A DNA stretch of 64,000 nt, from contig NZ_CP051884.1 in NCBI RefSeq assembly GCF_012931845.1, positions 3,038,001-3,102,000 of the forward strand, written 5' to 3'. Shown one piece after another: positions 1 through 7,683 of this stretch (its first letter is position 1; every line of letters begins with the position of its first letter). The position numbers and the translations under genes are program-made. Source of the stretch: Cellulomonas taurus (GTDB lineage: Bacteria; Actinomycetota; Actinomycetes; Actinomycetales; Cellulomonadaceae). The notes under the pieces are model-generated. The model saw only the letters and a list, made by a program, of their open reading frames with translations, did no database searches and was not told the DNA's origin.

Positions 1-1973
1 GCGCGGACGTGCTCGGGTCGGTACCCGAAGGCGTCCACCAGGTCCTGGGCGTGCGGCCGGAGCCGGAGCAGCAGCCGCTCGATGTAGGAGGTGACGGTCC
101 GGGCACGACCGGCGGAGAGTCGGCCGTTCAGCAGGTACCAGGCCAGGTGCCGTTCGATCACGGTGAGGCCGTAGAGGTCGCGCAGCCAGGTCAGCACCTG
201 CCGGGTGTCGGCGTCGGTGACCTGGTCCAGACCGCGGGTGAACGCCTCCCAGTAGAGGAGTTCGGCGTGCGCCCGGGCCGCTTCGATCATCTCGTGCTGG
301 TGGGCGTCGAACAGGGCGGCGGCGACCTCGGGGGCGGCGCGGCGGGCCGGGCGGAGCGCCTGGGCGAGTTCGGCGATCATGGTGTGCGCCCGGTCGGCCA
401 GCAGGGCGCGCTGGGTGTGCGGGTCGCGGAGCTGACCGGCGGAGCGGCGCGCGTCCCCGGCGTCGACCAGGGTCTGCACGGCCCGGGCCAGGGGCATCCG
501 GTGCAGGGCGGCGTCGGTGACCTTCTCGGCCATCAGGCGGGCGATCACCGCGGGGTCACCGCCGACCGTGCGCGCGTAGTTGGTCAGCAGCCGCTTGCCC
601 ACCAGCTGGTAGAGCACGGTGTTGTCGCCCTCGAAGGTGACGTACACGTCCAGGTCGGCGCGCAGCGAGGTGAGCCGGTTCTGGGTCAGGAACCCGGAGC
701 CACCACAGGCCTCGCGGCATGCCTGCAGGGTGTCCAGGGCGAACCAGGTCGAGGTCGGCTTGAGCGCGGCGGCCAGCGTCTCCAGCTCCTCCCGGCCGTC
801 GTCGGTGTCGTTGCGCCCGGAGAACACGTCGTCGAAGGCCGCCAACAGGTGCTCGTGCGCGAACCCGGCGGCGTAGGTCTCGGCGATCAGCGGCAGCAGT
901 CGACGGCGGTGCTGGCCGTAGTCGAGCAGCACCACCTCGTCGGTGGCCTTCGCCCCGGGGAACTGACGGCGCTGGTTGCCGTAGGTGACGGCGATCTGCA
1001 GGCCGATCCGGGCCGCGTTCACCGCCGCACCGTCCAGCGACACCCGGCCCTGGACCAGGGTGCCGAGCATGGTGAAGAACCGGCGGCCGGGGCTGGCGAT
1101 CGGCGAGGTGTAGGTCCCATCGGCGGCGACCTGGCCGTAACGGTCGAGCAGGTCACGGCGCGGCACCCGCACGTGGTCGAACCAGAGGCGGCCGTTGTCG
1201 ATGCCGTTCAGGCCGCCCTTGAGGCCGTCGTCCTCGCCGCCGATCCCGGGCAGGAACTCACCGGTCGCGGCGTCCCGGATCGGCAGGTGGAAGGCGTGCA
1301 CCCCGTGGTTGATCCCGTCCGTGATCAACTGCGCGAAGACCACCGCCGCGGTGCCGTGCTGGCCGGCGTTGCCCAGGTAGTCCTTCCACGCGGCCCGGAA
1401 CGGGGTGTGGATGACGAATTCCTCGGTGGCCGGGTCGTAGGTCGCGGTGGTGGCGACGCTGGCGACATCCGACCCGTGGCCGGTCTCGGTCATCGCGAAC
1501 GCGCCGGGCACGTCGACGCTGAGCGCGTCCGGCAGCAGGCGGTCGTGGTGCTCGGTGGTGCCCAGGTGCAGGATCGCCGAGGCGTACAGGCCCCACTGCA
1601 CCCCGGCCTTGATCTGCAACGACGGGTCGGCGGTGACCAGTTCCTCGAACCGGGCCAGCGACCCGCCGTGGTCCTCCGCACCCCCGAAGCGCTCCGGGAA
1701 CGCCCGGTGCACATTGCCCTCCCGGGCCAGCGTCCGCAGCTGGTCCAGCACCCGGGCGCGGTGCTCGGGGACCGACTGGCCCTCGATCCGCCAGAACCGC
1801 TCCTGGGTGAGCAGGTCGCGGGCGTCCCGGCGCAGGTCCGCGTACCGGCCGAGCAGCACGTCGGTCAGTGCGGCGACGTCGATGCGCGGCTCTGCGGCCT
1901 CGGTGTGCTGGCCGGTGCCGGTGGGACGCAGTGTGCGGGTCGGGTCGGTCGACACCGGTGCGGTGGTGGTCAT
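1..1973 (-). CDS. Acyl-CoA oxidase/dehydrogenase (ACOX type), C-terminus beyond window
   Basis: Open to the left edge: 657 codons are visible and the stop lies outside. It is predicted to catalyse FAD-dependent alpha,beta-dehydrogenation of acyl-CoA in beta-oxidation. The flavin-domain motif AMTETGHGSDV (residues 160-170) has the ACOX-style TExGHGS pattern, followed by SLDGAAVNAARIGLQ and the late motif CGGSGFLTQNR...FEGDNTVLYQ. The long helical C-terminal region is typical of peroxisomal-type acyl-CoA oxidases rather than 380-residue dehydrogenases. ATG 1973 follows a GGGGAG ribosome site at about 6 nt. A TetR gene lies just upstream on the same strand, with a thiolase, ketoreductase and hydratase divergent beyond it. 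Whether the electron acceptor is oxygen or ETF cannot be told from sequence. Confidence 0.9.
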   Translation of the reverse strand, partial: MTTTAPVSTDPTRTLRPTGTGQHTEAAEPRIDVAALTDVLLGRYADLRRDARDLLTQERFWRIEGQSVPEHRARVLDQLRTLAREGNVHRAFPERFGGAEDHGGSLARFEELVTADPSLQIKAGVQWGLYASAILHLGTTEHHDRLLPDALSVDVPGAFAMTETGHGSDVASVATTATYDPATEEFVIHTPFRAAWKDYLGNAGQHGTAAVVFAQLITDGINHGVHAFHLPIRDAATGEFLPGIGGEDDGLKGGLNGIDNGRLWFDHVRVPRRDLLDRYGQVAADGTYTSPIASPGRRFFTMLGTLVQGRVSLDGAAVNAARIGLQIAVTYGNQRRQFPGAKATDEVVLLDYGQHRRRLLPLIAETYAAGFAHEHLLAAFDDVFSGRNDTDDGREELETLAAALKPTSTWFALDTLQACREACGGSGFLTQNRLTSLRADLDVYVTFEGDNTVLYQLVGKRLLTNYARTVGGDPAVIARLMAEKVTDAALHRMPLARAVQTLVDAGDARRSAGQLRDPHTQRALLADRAHTMIAELAQALRPARRAAPEVAAALFDAHQHEMIEAARAHAELLYWEAFTRGLDQVTDADTRQVLTWLRDLYGLTVIERHLAWYLLNGRLSAGRARTVTSYIERLLLRLRPHAQDLVDAFGYRPEHVR

Positions 1974-2015
1974 GCGTGCTCCCCTGGGTGGGCGTCGTCG
2001 TTGACGCGTGGTGGG

Positions 2016-2618
2016 TTACTGCGGGGTAGTGGGCTGAGGATGGCTCTCCCGACCGAGCTGCGCGACCGGGCCGGTCCACAGCCAGCGGGTGATCTGGTCG
2101 GCGAGCTGGTCCGGGTCCTCGCGGGGCTCGGTGCGCAGCCAGAGTTCGGCGGTCCCGCGCACGAATCCGACCGCTCCGGCCGCCCACAGCCGGTTGCCGC
2201 CCCCGGCCGCGGTGATCAGGTCGGTGATCGAGTCGACCACATGCTCCGACGACCCGTCCCGGGTGACGAAGGTGTAGACGCTCGGCGAGGACTCGATCAT
2301 CGCCAGGTAGGTGCCAACCATCGCCCGGAGCGCGGCGCGCGGACCGTCGGCGGTCTGCGCGGCGTCGACCAGCGCGGCCCGGATGTCGGCGACGACCTCC
2401 TCGGCCACGGCCAGCTGCACACCGGTCTTGTCGACGAAGTAGCGGTAGACGATCGACTTGGAGGTCCCGGCGGCGGCGGCGATGTCGTCCATCGAGACGT
2501 CCGGACCGTGGTGGTGCACCACCTTGCGGGCGGCGCGGGCCAGCTCGGTGCGGCGCGCCTCGCGGTGGTCGTCCCACCGGGTGGAGCGACCGTCGGCGGT
2601 CTGGCTGATCGAACTCAC
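2016..2618 (-). CDS. TetR/AcrR family transcriptional regulator
   Basis: A 200-residue protein with an N-terminal TetR helix-turn-helix (about residues 36-75, SMDDIAAAAGTSKSIVYRYF) and a helical ligand-binding C-terminus. Longer upstream openings exist, but GTG 2618 lies exactly 7 nt after a TACCGT box on the minus strand, the spacing of a leaderless actinobacterial transcript, so this start was chosen. It sits between the acyl-CoA oxidase gene and the divergent thiolase-FabG-MaoC operon. It is therefore probably the repressor of this fatty-acid module, sensing an acyl-CoA or similar ligand; that role is inferred from position and family. Confidence 0.88.
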   Translation of the reverse strand: MSSISQTADGRSTRWDDHREARRTELARAARKVVHHHGPDVSMDDIAAAAGTSKSIVYRYFVDKTGVQLAVAEEVVADIRAALVDAAQTADGPRAALRAMVGTYLAMIESSPSVYTFVTRDGSSEHVVDSITDLITAAGGGNRLWAAGAVGFVRGTAELWLRTEPREDPDQLADQITRWLWTGPVAQLGRESHPQPTTPQ

Positions 2619-2625
2619 GGAACGC

Positions 2626-2674
2626 ACGGTATCAGGTACTCTGAGTTTCGGACATCGGTTCAAGGGGCTAACGT
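2626..2674. promoter_or_regulatory. Divergent promoter region of the tetR / thiolase operon
   Basis: On the minus strand TACCGT (2631-2626) ends 7 nt before the regulator's GTG, a leaderless arrangement. On the plus strand TAACGT (2669-2674) could be the -10 box of the thiolase operon, giving an untranslated leader of about 33 nt. Between them lies ACTCTGAGT (2638-2646), a short palindrome near the expected -35 of the plus promoter and a candidate operator for the TetR protein. This is pattern matching only. Confidence 0.4.
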
Positions 2675-2714
2675 CCCGGTTCCAGGCACATCGACGACGA
2701 TGCGGAGCAGTTCC

Positions 2715-4025
2715 ATGCCAGAGAAGTCGCAGACCACCCGGGCAGTGATCCTGGGCGGCAACCGGATTCCGTTCGCCCGGGCCGGTGGCGCCTACGCCCG
2801 GTCCAGCAATCAGGACATGTTCACCGCAGCCCTCAATGGCCTGGTCGCCCGCTTCGGGTTGCAGGGCGAGCGCCTCGGCGAGGTGGTCGGCGGCGCGGTG
2901 ATCAAGCACAGCCGCGACTTCAACCTGATCCGGGAGTCGGTGCTCGGCTCACCGCTGTCCGCCCAGACCCCGGCCTACGACCTGCAACAGGCCTGCGCCA
3001 CCGGGTTGGAGGCCGTGATCGCGGTGTCCAACAAGATCCGGCTCGGCCAGATCGAGTCGGCCGTCGCCGGTGGGGTCGATTCCTCCTCCGACGTGCCGGT
3101 CACCGTCAGCGAAGGACTACGGCACACCCTGCTCGCGCTGAACCGGGCCAAGACCCTCCAACAACGACTCAAGGCCGCGAGCGCCTTCCGGCCCGGCGAC
3201 CTCACCCCGTCCTTCCCCGGCGTCGCCGAACCGCGCACCGGCCTGTCCATGGGCGAGCACCAGGCGTTGACCACCGCGCAGTGGGGCATCACCCGTGAGC
3301 AGCAGGACGAGATCGCCCTGGCCAGCCACCAGCGACTCGCCGCCGCCTGGGAGGCCGGGTTCTTCGACGACCTGGTCACCGGCTACCGAGGACTGACCCG
3401 GGACCAGAACCTGCGCCCCGACACGTCGATGGAGAAGCTCGGCAAGCTCAAGCCGGTGTTCGGCACCCGGCTCGACACCCCCGCCACGATGACCGCCGGG
3501 AACTCCACGCCGTTGACCGACGGCGCCTCCACCGTCCTGCTCGGCAGCGACGACTGGGCGGCGCGGCACGGACTCACGCCGCTGGCGGTGGTGGTCGACG
3601 CCGAGACCGCCGCGGTCGACTTCGTGCACGGCGAGGACGGGCTGCTGATGGCCCCCGCCTATGCGGTGCCACGCCTGCTCGCGCGGCAGGGACTCACCCT
3701 GGACGACCTGGACCTGATCGAGATCCACGAGGCCTTCGCCGCCACCGTCGCCAGCACCCTGGCCGCCTGGTCGGACAAGGAGTTCTGCGTGAACCGGCTC
3801 GGTCTGGACGACGTGCTCGGCACCGTCGACCGGTCGAAGCTCAACGTGCACGGGTCGTCCCTCGCCGCCGGGCACCCGTTCGCCGCCACCGGTGGCCGGA
3901 TCGTCGCCACCGTCGCCAAGGAGCTGGCCCGCCGCAAGGCCGAGACCGGCCGCACGGCGCGGGCGCTCATCTCGGTCTGCGCAGCCGGCGGACTGGGCGT
4001 CGCAGCGATCCTGGAGTCGGCATGA
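2715..4025 (+). CDS. Acetyl-CoA C-acyltransferase (thiolase, FadA2/FadI-like)
   Basis: A 436-residue thiolase that cleaves 3-ketoacyl-CoA or condenses two acyl-CoAs. The acylated cysteine is in DLQQACATGLEA, the catalytic histidine in LAAGHPFAATG, and the second cysteine in SVCAAGGLG near the C-terminus; the IEIHEAFAA motif is also present. Two in-frame ATGs compete (2700 and 2715). The second was chosen because GGAG lies about 7 nt upstream of it. The stop overlaps the next gene's ATG by 4 nt, so it is translationally coupled to the long FabG. Order and lengths resemble the mycobacterial fadA2-fabG4-htdX neighbourhood, suggesting a conserved beta-oxidation or chain-extension module. Confidence 0.92.
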   Translation: MPEKSQTTRAVILGGNRIPFARAGGAYARSSNQDMFTAALNGLVARFGLQGERLGEVVGGAVIKHSRDFNLIRESVLGSPLSAQTPAYDLQQACATGLEAVIAVSNKIRLGQIESAVAGGVDSSSDVPVTVSEGLRHTLLALNRAKTLQQRLKAASAFRPGDLTPSFPGVAEPRTGLSMGEHQALTTAQWGITREQQDEIALASHQRLAAAWEAGFFDDLVTGYRGLTRDQNLRPDTSMEKLGKLKPVFGTRLDTPATMTAGNSTPLTDGASTVLLGSDDWAARHGLTPLAVVVDAETAAVDFVHGEDGLLMAPAYAVPRLLARQGLTLDDLDLIEIHEAFAATVASTLAAWSDKEFCVNRLGLDDVLGTVDRSKLNVHGSSLAAGHPFAATGGRIVATVAKELARRKAETGRTARALISVCAAGGLGVAAILESA

Positions 4026-5386
4026 GCACTGACACGTACCTGAGCCTGGTGAACGAGGGCATCACCGGCACGCTCGCCACGAAGCTCGGGCTGCCCCGGC
4101 CCACCCCGCTGCGCCGGTTCCGACCGGGGGACGCACTGCTCGACGGACCGGTGCTGGTGCTCGGCGCGGGCGAGGACGCCGACGAACTGGCGCGCTACCT
4201 CTCCGGCACCTCCACCGAGCGCGCGGGCTGGGACCTGGACGTGCGCCGCCACCCGGACGACGGCACCCGGTTCGCCGCAGCCGTCCTGGTACTCACCGAG
4301 GTCGAGCACCCCCAGGACCTGGCGGGCCCGCTGCTCACCCTGGCGCCGGTGCTGAGGACCCTGGCCCGACACGGCCGGGTCGTCACCGTCTCTCGACCCG
4401 CCACGGACGACCAGGCACCCGCCCTCGCCGCCGCCCGCCAGGGCATCGACGGCGTGCTGCGCTCGCTCGCCAAGGAACTGCGCGGCGGTGCCACCGGCAA
4501 CGGCCTCGTGGTTGCCGACGGGGTGCCGGTCACCGCACCCGCGGTGCTCGGCGGGCTGCGCTTCCTGCTGTCCAGCCGCTCGGCCTACGTCGACGGCCAG
4601 CTGCTCGCCATCGACTCCGAGGCCGGATCGCTGCCCGACGACTGGGACCGCCCGCTCGCCGGACGGGTCGCCGTGGTGACCGGTGCCGCCCGCGGGATCG
4701 GCGAGTCGATCACCCGGACCCTGGCCCGGGACGGCGCCACCGTCATCGCGGTCGACGTCCCGGCCGCGGGCGAGGCGCTGACCACGGTGGCGAACCGGGT
4801 GCGGGGCACCGCCCTGCAGCTGGACGTCACCGCCGACGACGCGGGTGACCGCATCCTTCGGCACGCCCTGGAACGGCACGGCCGCCTCGACATCGTGGTG
4901 CACAACGCCGGGATCACCCGGGACAAGCTGCTCGCCAACATGACCCCCGACCGCTGGGAGTCGGTGCTGGCGGTGAACATCGCCGCGCAGCTGCGGATCA
5001 ACGAGGCCCTGCTGACCAGCGGCGACCTCACCGACGCGCCCCGGATCGTCTCCCTGGCCTCCACCTCCGGCATCGCCGGTAACCGGGGCCAGACCAACTA
5101 CGCGGCCTCCAAGGGCGGGGTGATCGGCATGGTGCGGGCCACCGCTCCGTTGCTCGCCCCGTTCGGTGGCACGGCAAATGCCGTCGCCCCCGGGTTCATC
5201 GAGACCGAGATGACCGCGAAGATGCCGCCGCTGACCCGGCAGATCGCCCGGCGCCTGTCGTCGTTGCAGCAGGGCGGGCAGCCGGTGGATGTCGCCGAGG
5301 CGGTCGCGTTCCTCGCCTCCCCGGCCGCCGGTGGTGTGGTCGGCCAGGTGCTGCGGGTCTGCGGTCAGGCGATGGTCGGCCGATGA
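4022..5386 (+). CDS. fabG: High-molecular-weight 3-oxoacyl-reductase (FabG4-like SDR)
   Basis: 454 residues, the length of mycobacterial FabG4 and about twice a normal FabG. The C-terminal half is a complete short-chain dehydrogenase: cofactor motif GAARGIG (about residue 222), VHNAG, the serine in STSGIAG and the YAASK catalytic pair. The N-terminal 200 residues form a degenerate Rossmann/flavodoxin-like domain without a nucleotide motif. It should reduce 3-oxoacyl thioesters to 3-hydroxyacyl thioesters with NAD(P)H. It overlaps the thiolase upstream and the MaoC hydratase downstream by 4 nt each (ATGA), so all three are probably translated from one mRNA. Confidence 0.93.
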   Translation: MSTDTYLSLVNEGITGTLATKLGLPRPTPLRRFRPGDALLDGPVLVLGAGEDADELARYLSGTSTERAGWDLDVRRHPDDGTRFAAAVLVLTEVEHPQDLAGPLLTLAPVLRTLARHGRVVTVSRPATDDQAPALAAARQGIDGVLRSLAKELRGGATGNGLVVADGVPVTAPAVLGGLRFLLSSRSAYVDGQLLAIDSEAGSLPDDWDRPLAGRVAVVTGAARGIGESITRTLARDGATVIAVDVPAAGEALTTVANRVRGTALQLDVTADDAGDRILRHALERHGRLDIVVHNAGITRDKLLANMTPDRWESVLAVNIAAQLRINEALLTSGDLTDAPRIVSLASTSGIAGNRGQTNYAASKGGVIGMVRATAPLLAPFGGTANAVAPGFIETEMTAKMPPLTRQIARRLSSLQQGGQPVDVAEAVAFLASPAAGGVVGQVLRVCGQAMVGR

Positions 5387-6258
5387 CCGTCGTCACCCTG
5401 CCTGCCGTGCCGGGCCTGGCCGGGCTCTATGCCCGGGGTGCCACCCGGCGTGCTGGTGGCACGGCGCTGCCCGACGTCGAGTACCGGGTCACCGGGGTCC
5501 TGGCCGACCCGGACCGACTCACCGCCTACCAGCACCTGCTCGGCGAGCCGGCCGCCGACCAGCTGCCCGCCGGGTTCGTGCACGTGCTGGCCTTTCCGGT
5601 CGCCACCGCCCTGATGGCCCGGCCGGACTTCCCGCTGCGACTGCTCGGCATGGTGCACCTCGCCAACCGGGTGACCCAGCGGCGGGCGGTGCAGCTCGGC
5701 GAGACGCTGGAGGTGCGGGCGCGGGCGGTGGACCTGCGCGCGCACCACCGGGGGACCCAGGTCGACCTGGTGACGACGGTGCACAGCGTGACCGACCCGG
5801 GCGCCGCGGACCCGGCCTGGCGAGGGGTGTCGACCTACCTGGCACCGGGCGTCCACCTACCGGATGCCGACGTGCCCCCGCGCCCCGATCGCGCCGACTT
5901 CCATCCCCCGACCCCGACAGCCCGCTGGCGGTACCCGGCCGACCGTGGCCGCCGGTACGCCGCCGTCTCCGGTGACGCCAACCCGATCCACCTCTCCGCA
6001 CTGAGCGCCAAGGCCTTCGGCTTCCCCCGCGCCATCGCCCACGGGATGGACACCGCCGCCCGCGCCCTCGCCACCGTCGGGTCGGCCCGGGGTGAGGCGT
6101 TCAGCTGGACCGTCGAGTTCGCCGCACCCGTCCTGCTGCCGAGCAACCCCACGGTGGCGATCCACCGGGACCAGACCGGTTACGGCTACACCGTGTGGGA
6201 CGCCAACCGGGGGAAGCTGCACCTGCACGGACGGGTGGACGCTCTGCCATCCGAGTGA
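5383..6258 (+). CDS. MaoC-family (R)-hydratase/dehydratase (HtdX-like)
   Basis: 291 residues, a double hot-dog protein. The C-terminal half carries the hydratase-2 signature YAAVSGDANPIHLS (about residues 193-206) followed by FPRAIAHGMDT. The N-terminal half is a degenerate hot-dog that lacks the signature, as in the mycobacterial HtdX/HtdY type. It is expected to interconvert (R)-3-hydroxyacyl- and trans-2-enoyl-thioesters, the step next to the preceding ketoreductase. It is the last gene of the overlapping thiolase-FabG-MaoC operon; about 65 bp follow before the next start. Confidence 0.9.
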   Translation: MTVVTLPAVPGLAGLYARGATRRAGGTALPDVEYRVTGVLADPDRLTAYQHLLGEPAADQLPAGFVHVLAFPVATALMARPDFPLRLLGMVHLANRVTQRRAVQLGETLEVRARAVDLRAHHRGTQVDLVTTVHSVTDPGAADPAWRGVSTYLAPGVHLPDADVPPRPDRADFHPPTPTARWRYPADRGRRYAAVSGDANPIHLSALSAKAFGFPRAIAHGMDTAARALATVGSARGEAFSWTVEFAAPVLLPSNPTVAIHRDQTGYGYTVWDANRGKLHLHGRVDALPSE

Positions 6259-6323
6259 GTCGAGTTGCGAGCCTGTGAGGTGCGGCACACCGTGAGGTAG
6301 CTGACTTCATGCAGGGGGCATCG

Positions 6324-7608
6324 ATGAGAGCGACACGAGCGACCGGGTACCACCCGTGGTTGCGCCGTGCGCTGCTCACCCTGATCGGCGCGGCCGGGAT
6401 CATGATCGGCGCGCTGGTGTTCGGCCCCGGCTCCGCCCGGGCCGACGAGCCGGAACCGCCCGCCGGCGGCGTGCTGTCCACGGTGCTGACGCCGGTCGGC
6501 GACGCGCTGGGCTCGGTGGTGGGGACGGTGACCGGGGCGCAAGCGCCGGCGGCACCGGCTCCCGCCCCGCCCGCTCCCGTGTCCCCCGCCCCGGCAGCCC
6601 CGGCTCCCGCCCCGGGCAGCCCCCGCAGCTCCGGTCCCGGCCAGCCCGGCTCCGGCCACCCCGGCTCCCATTCCGGCCCCGGCCACTCCGGCTCCGGCCA
6701 GCCCGGCTCCCGCACCAGCGGCACCAGTTCCTCCCGCGGCACCCAGCCCGGCGGCACCCCCGGTCGGCGGTACGGCCGCGATGCCCGCCGCGGACACCGC
6801 TGCCCCGCAGCAGGGAGCGGTGCCGGAGACGACTCCCGGGGCGCCGGACCCGACCTCCCCGCTCGACCCGATCGCGGATGACCTCCTGCACCCGGTCGCC
6901 GACGCTCTCGCTCCGGTGACCACACCGATCCTCACCCCGGTGGCGGACGCGCTGGCCCCGCTCACCGAGTCGCTCGCCCCGCCGCTGACCACGATCCTCG
7001 GCCCGGTGCTCGACCCGCTGACGCCCGTCCTGCGCCCGGTGACCGCCACCCTGGACCCGGTGCTGGGCGCCCTCGATCCGGTGCTGGGCGCTCTGGATCC
7101 GGTGGTGACTCCGCTCGATCCGGTGCTCACCCCGCTGGAACCGGTGCTCCCGCCCCTCGACCCGGTGCTCCCCCCGCGTGAGCACCCCGTGGCCCCATCC
7201 CCGGCCCCGCCGACCACGACGCCTGACCCGCACAGCACCGGTCCCGCCGCACAGCCCACCGTCGCGTCGATGCTGCCGCCGAGTGAGCCCGCAACCTTCG
7301 CCGACCACGCCCCCGCACGCACCGCGCCCGCGGTCGGTCCGCGCACGGCGGTGACGCCCGTGGTCGAGCCCCGGACCGCGCCGCCCGCCGCCGTCAGCAC
7401 CGACGACTCCGGTGCCCCGACCGTCCCGGCCGCCCCGGAGGGCACCGCGTCCACCGGCTCCGGCTCCACCAGCACCCAGCGTGGCACCGACTCCGCCGAG
7501 CTCACCTCGGCGTCGAGCAGCATCCCGCTGGGCCGTCCCGTCCTCACCGAGGCGCACCGCAGCCTGGCTGCCGCGCCGTTCCTCGACATCCCGAACTCCC
7601 CCGCCTGA
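6324..7608 (+). pseudogene. Secreted Pro/Ala-rich repeat protein, apparently frameshifted near 6614
   Basis: ATG 6324 follows an AGGGGG site and begins a clear signal peptide (two Arg, then a hydrophobic stretch, ARADEPEP at the cleavage region). The reading frame changes about 100 codons later. Upstream it reads APAPAAPAPAP; after about 6620 that frame becomes Gly/Ser/Arg-rich and stops at 6881, while the +1 frame continues the Pro/Ala-rich pattern and runs open to 7608. Removing one G from the GGG run near 6614-6616 would join both parts into a single protein of about 427 residues. The second half has tandem LDPVL/LTPVADAL-type repeats. No function is recognised; it is probably wall-associated or secreted. 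It could be a true mutation or a homopolymer sequencing error. Confidence 0.7.
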
Positions 7609-7683
7609 GTCCGGCGGCCGCCGCAGCGCGGCATCCGCCACCCGCCCGTCCTCGGGCATCCGACTCAGACGAAGGGCACGACC

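Noticed and set aside
9..2714. In-frame opening upstream of the thiolase gene on the plus strand
   Set aside because: It runs antisense to the acyl-CoA oxidase and TetR genes and adds 900 residues without thiolase similarity.
6590..6640. Programmed +1 frameshifting in the secreted protein gene
   Set aside because: No slippery codon, rare codon or following structure could be identified; a one-base indel in a G/C run is simpler.
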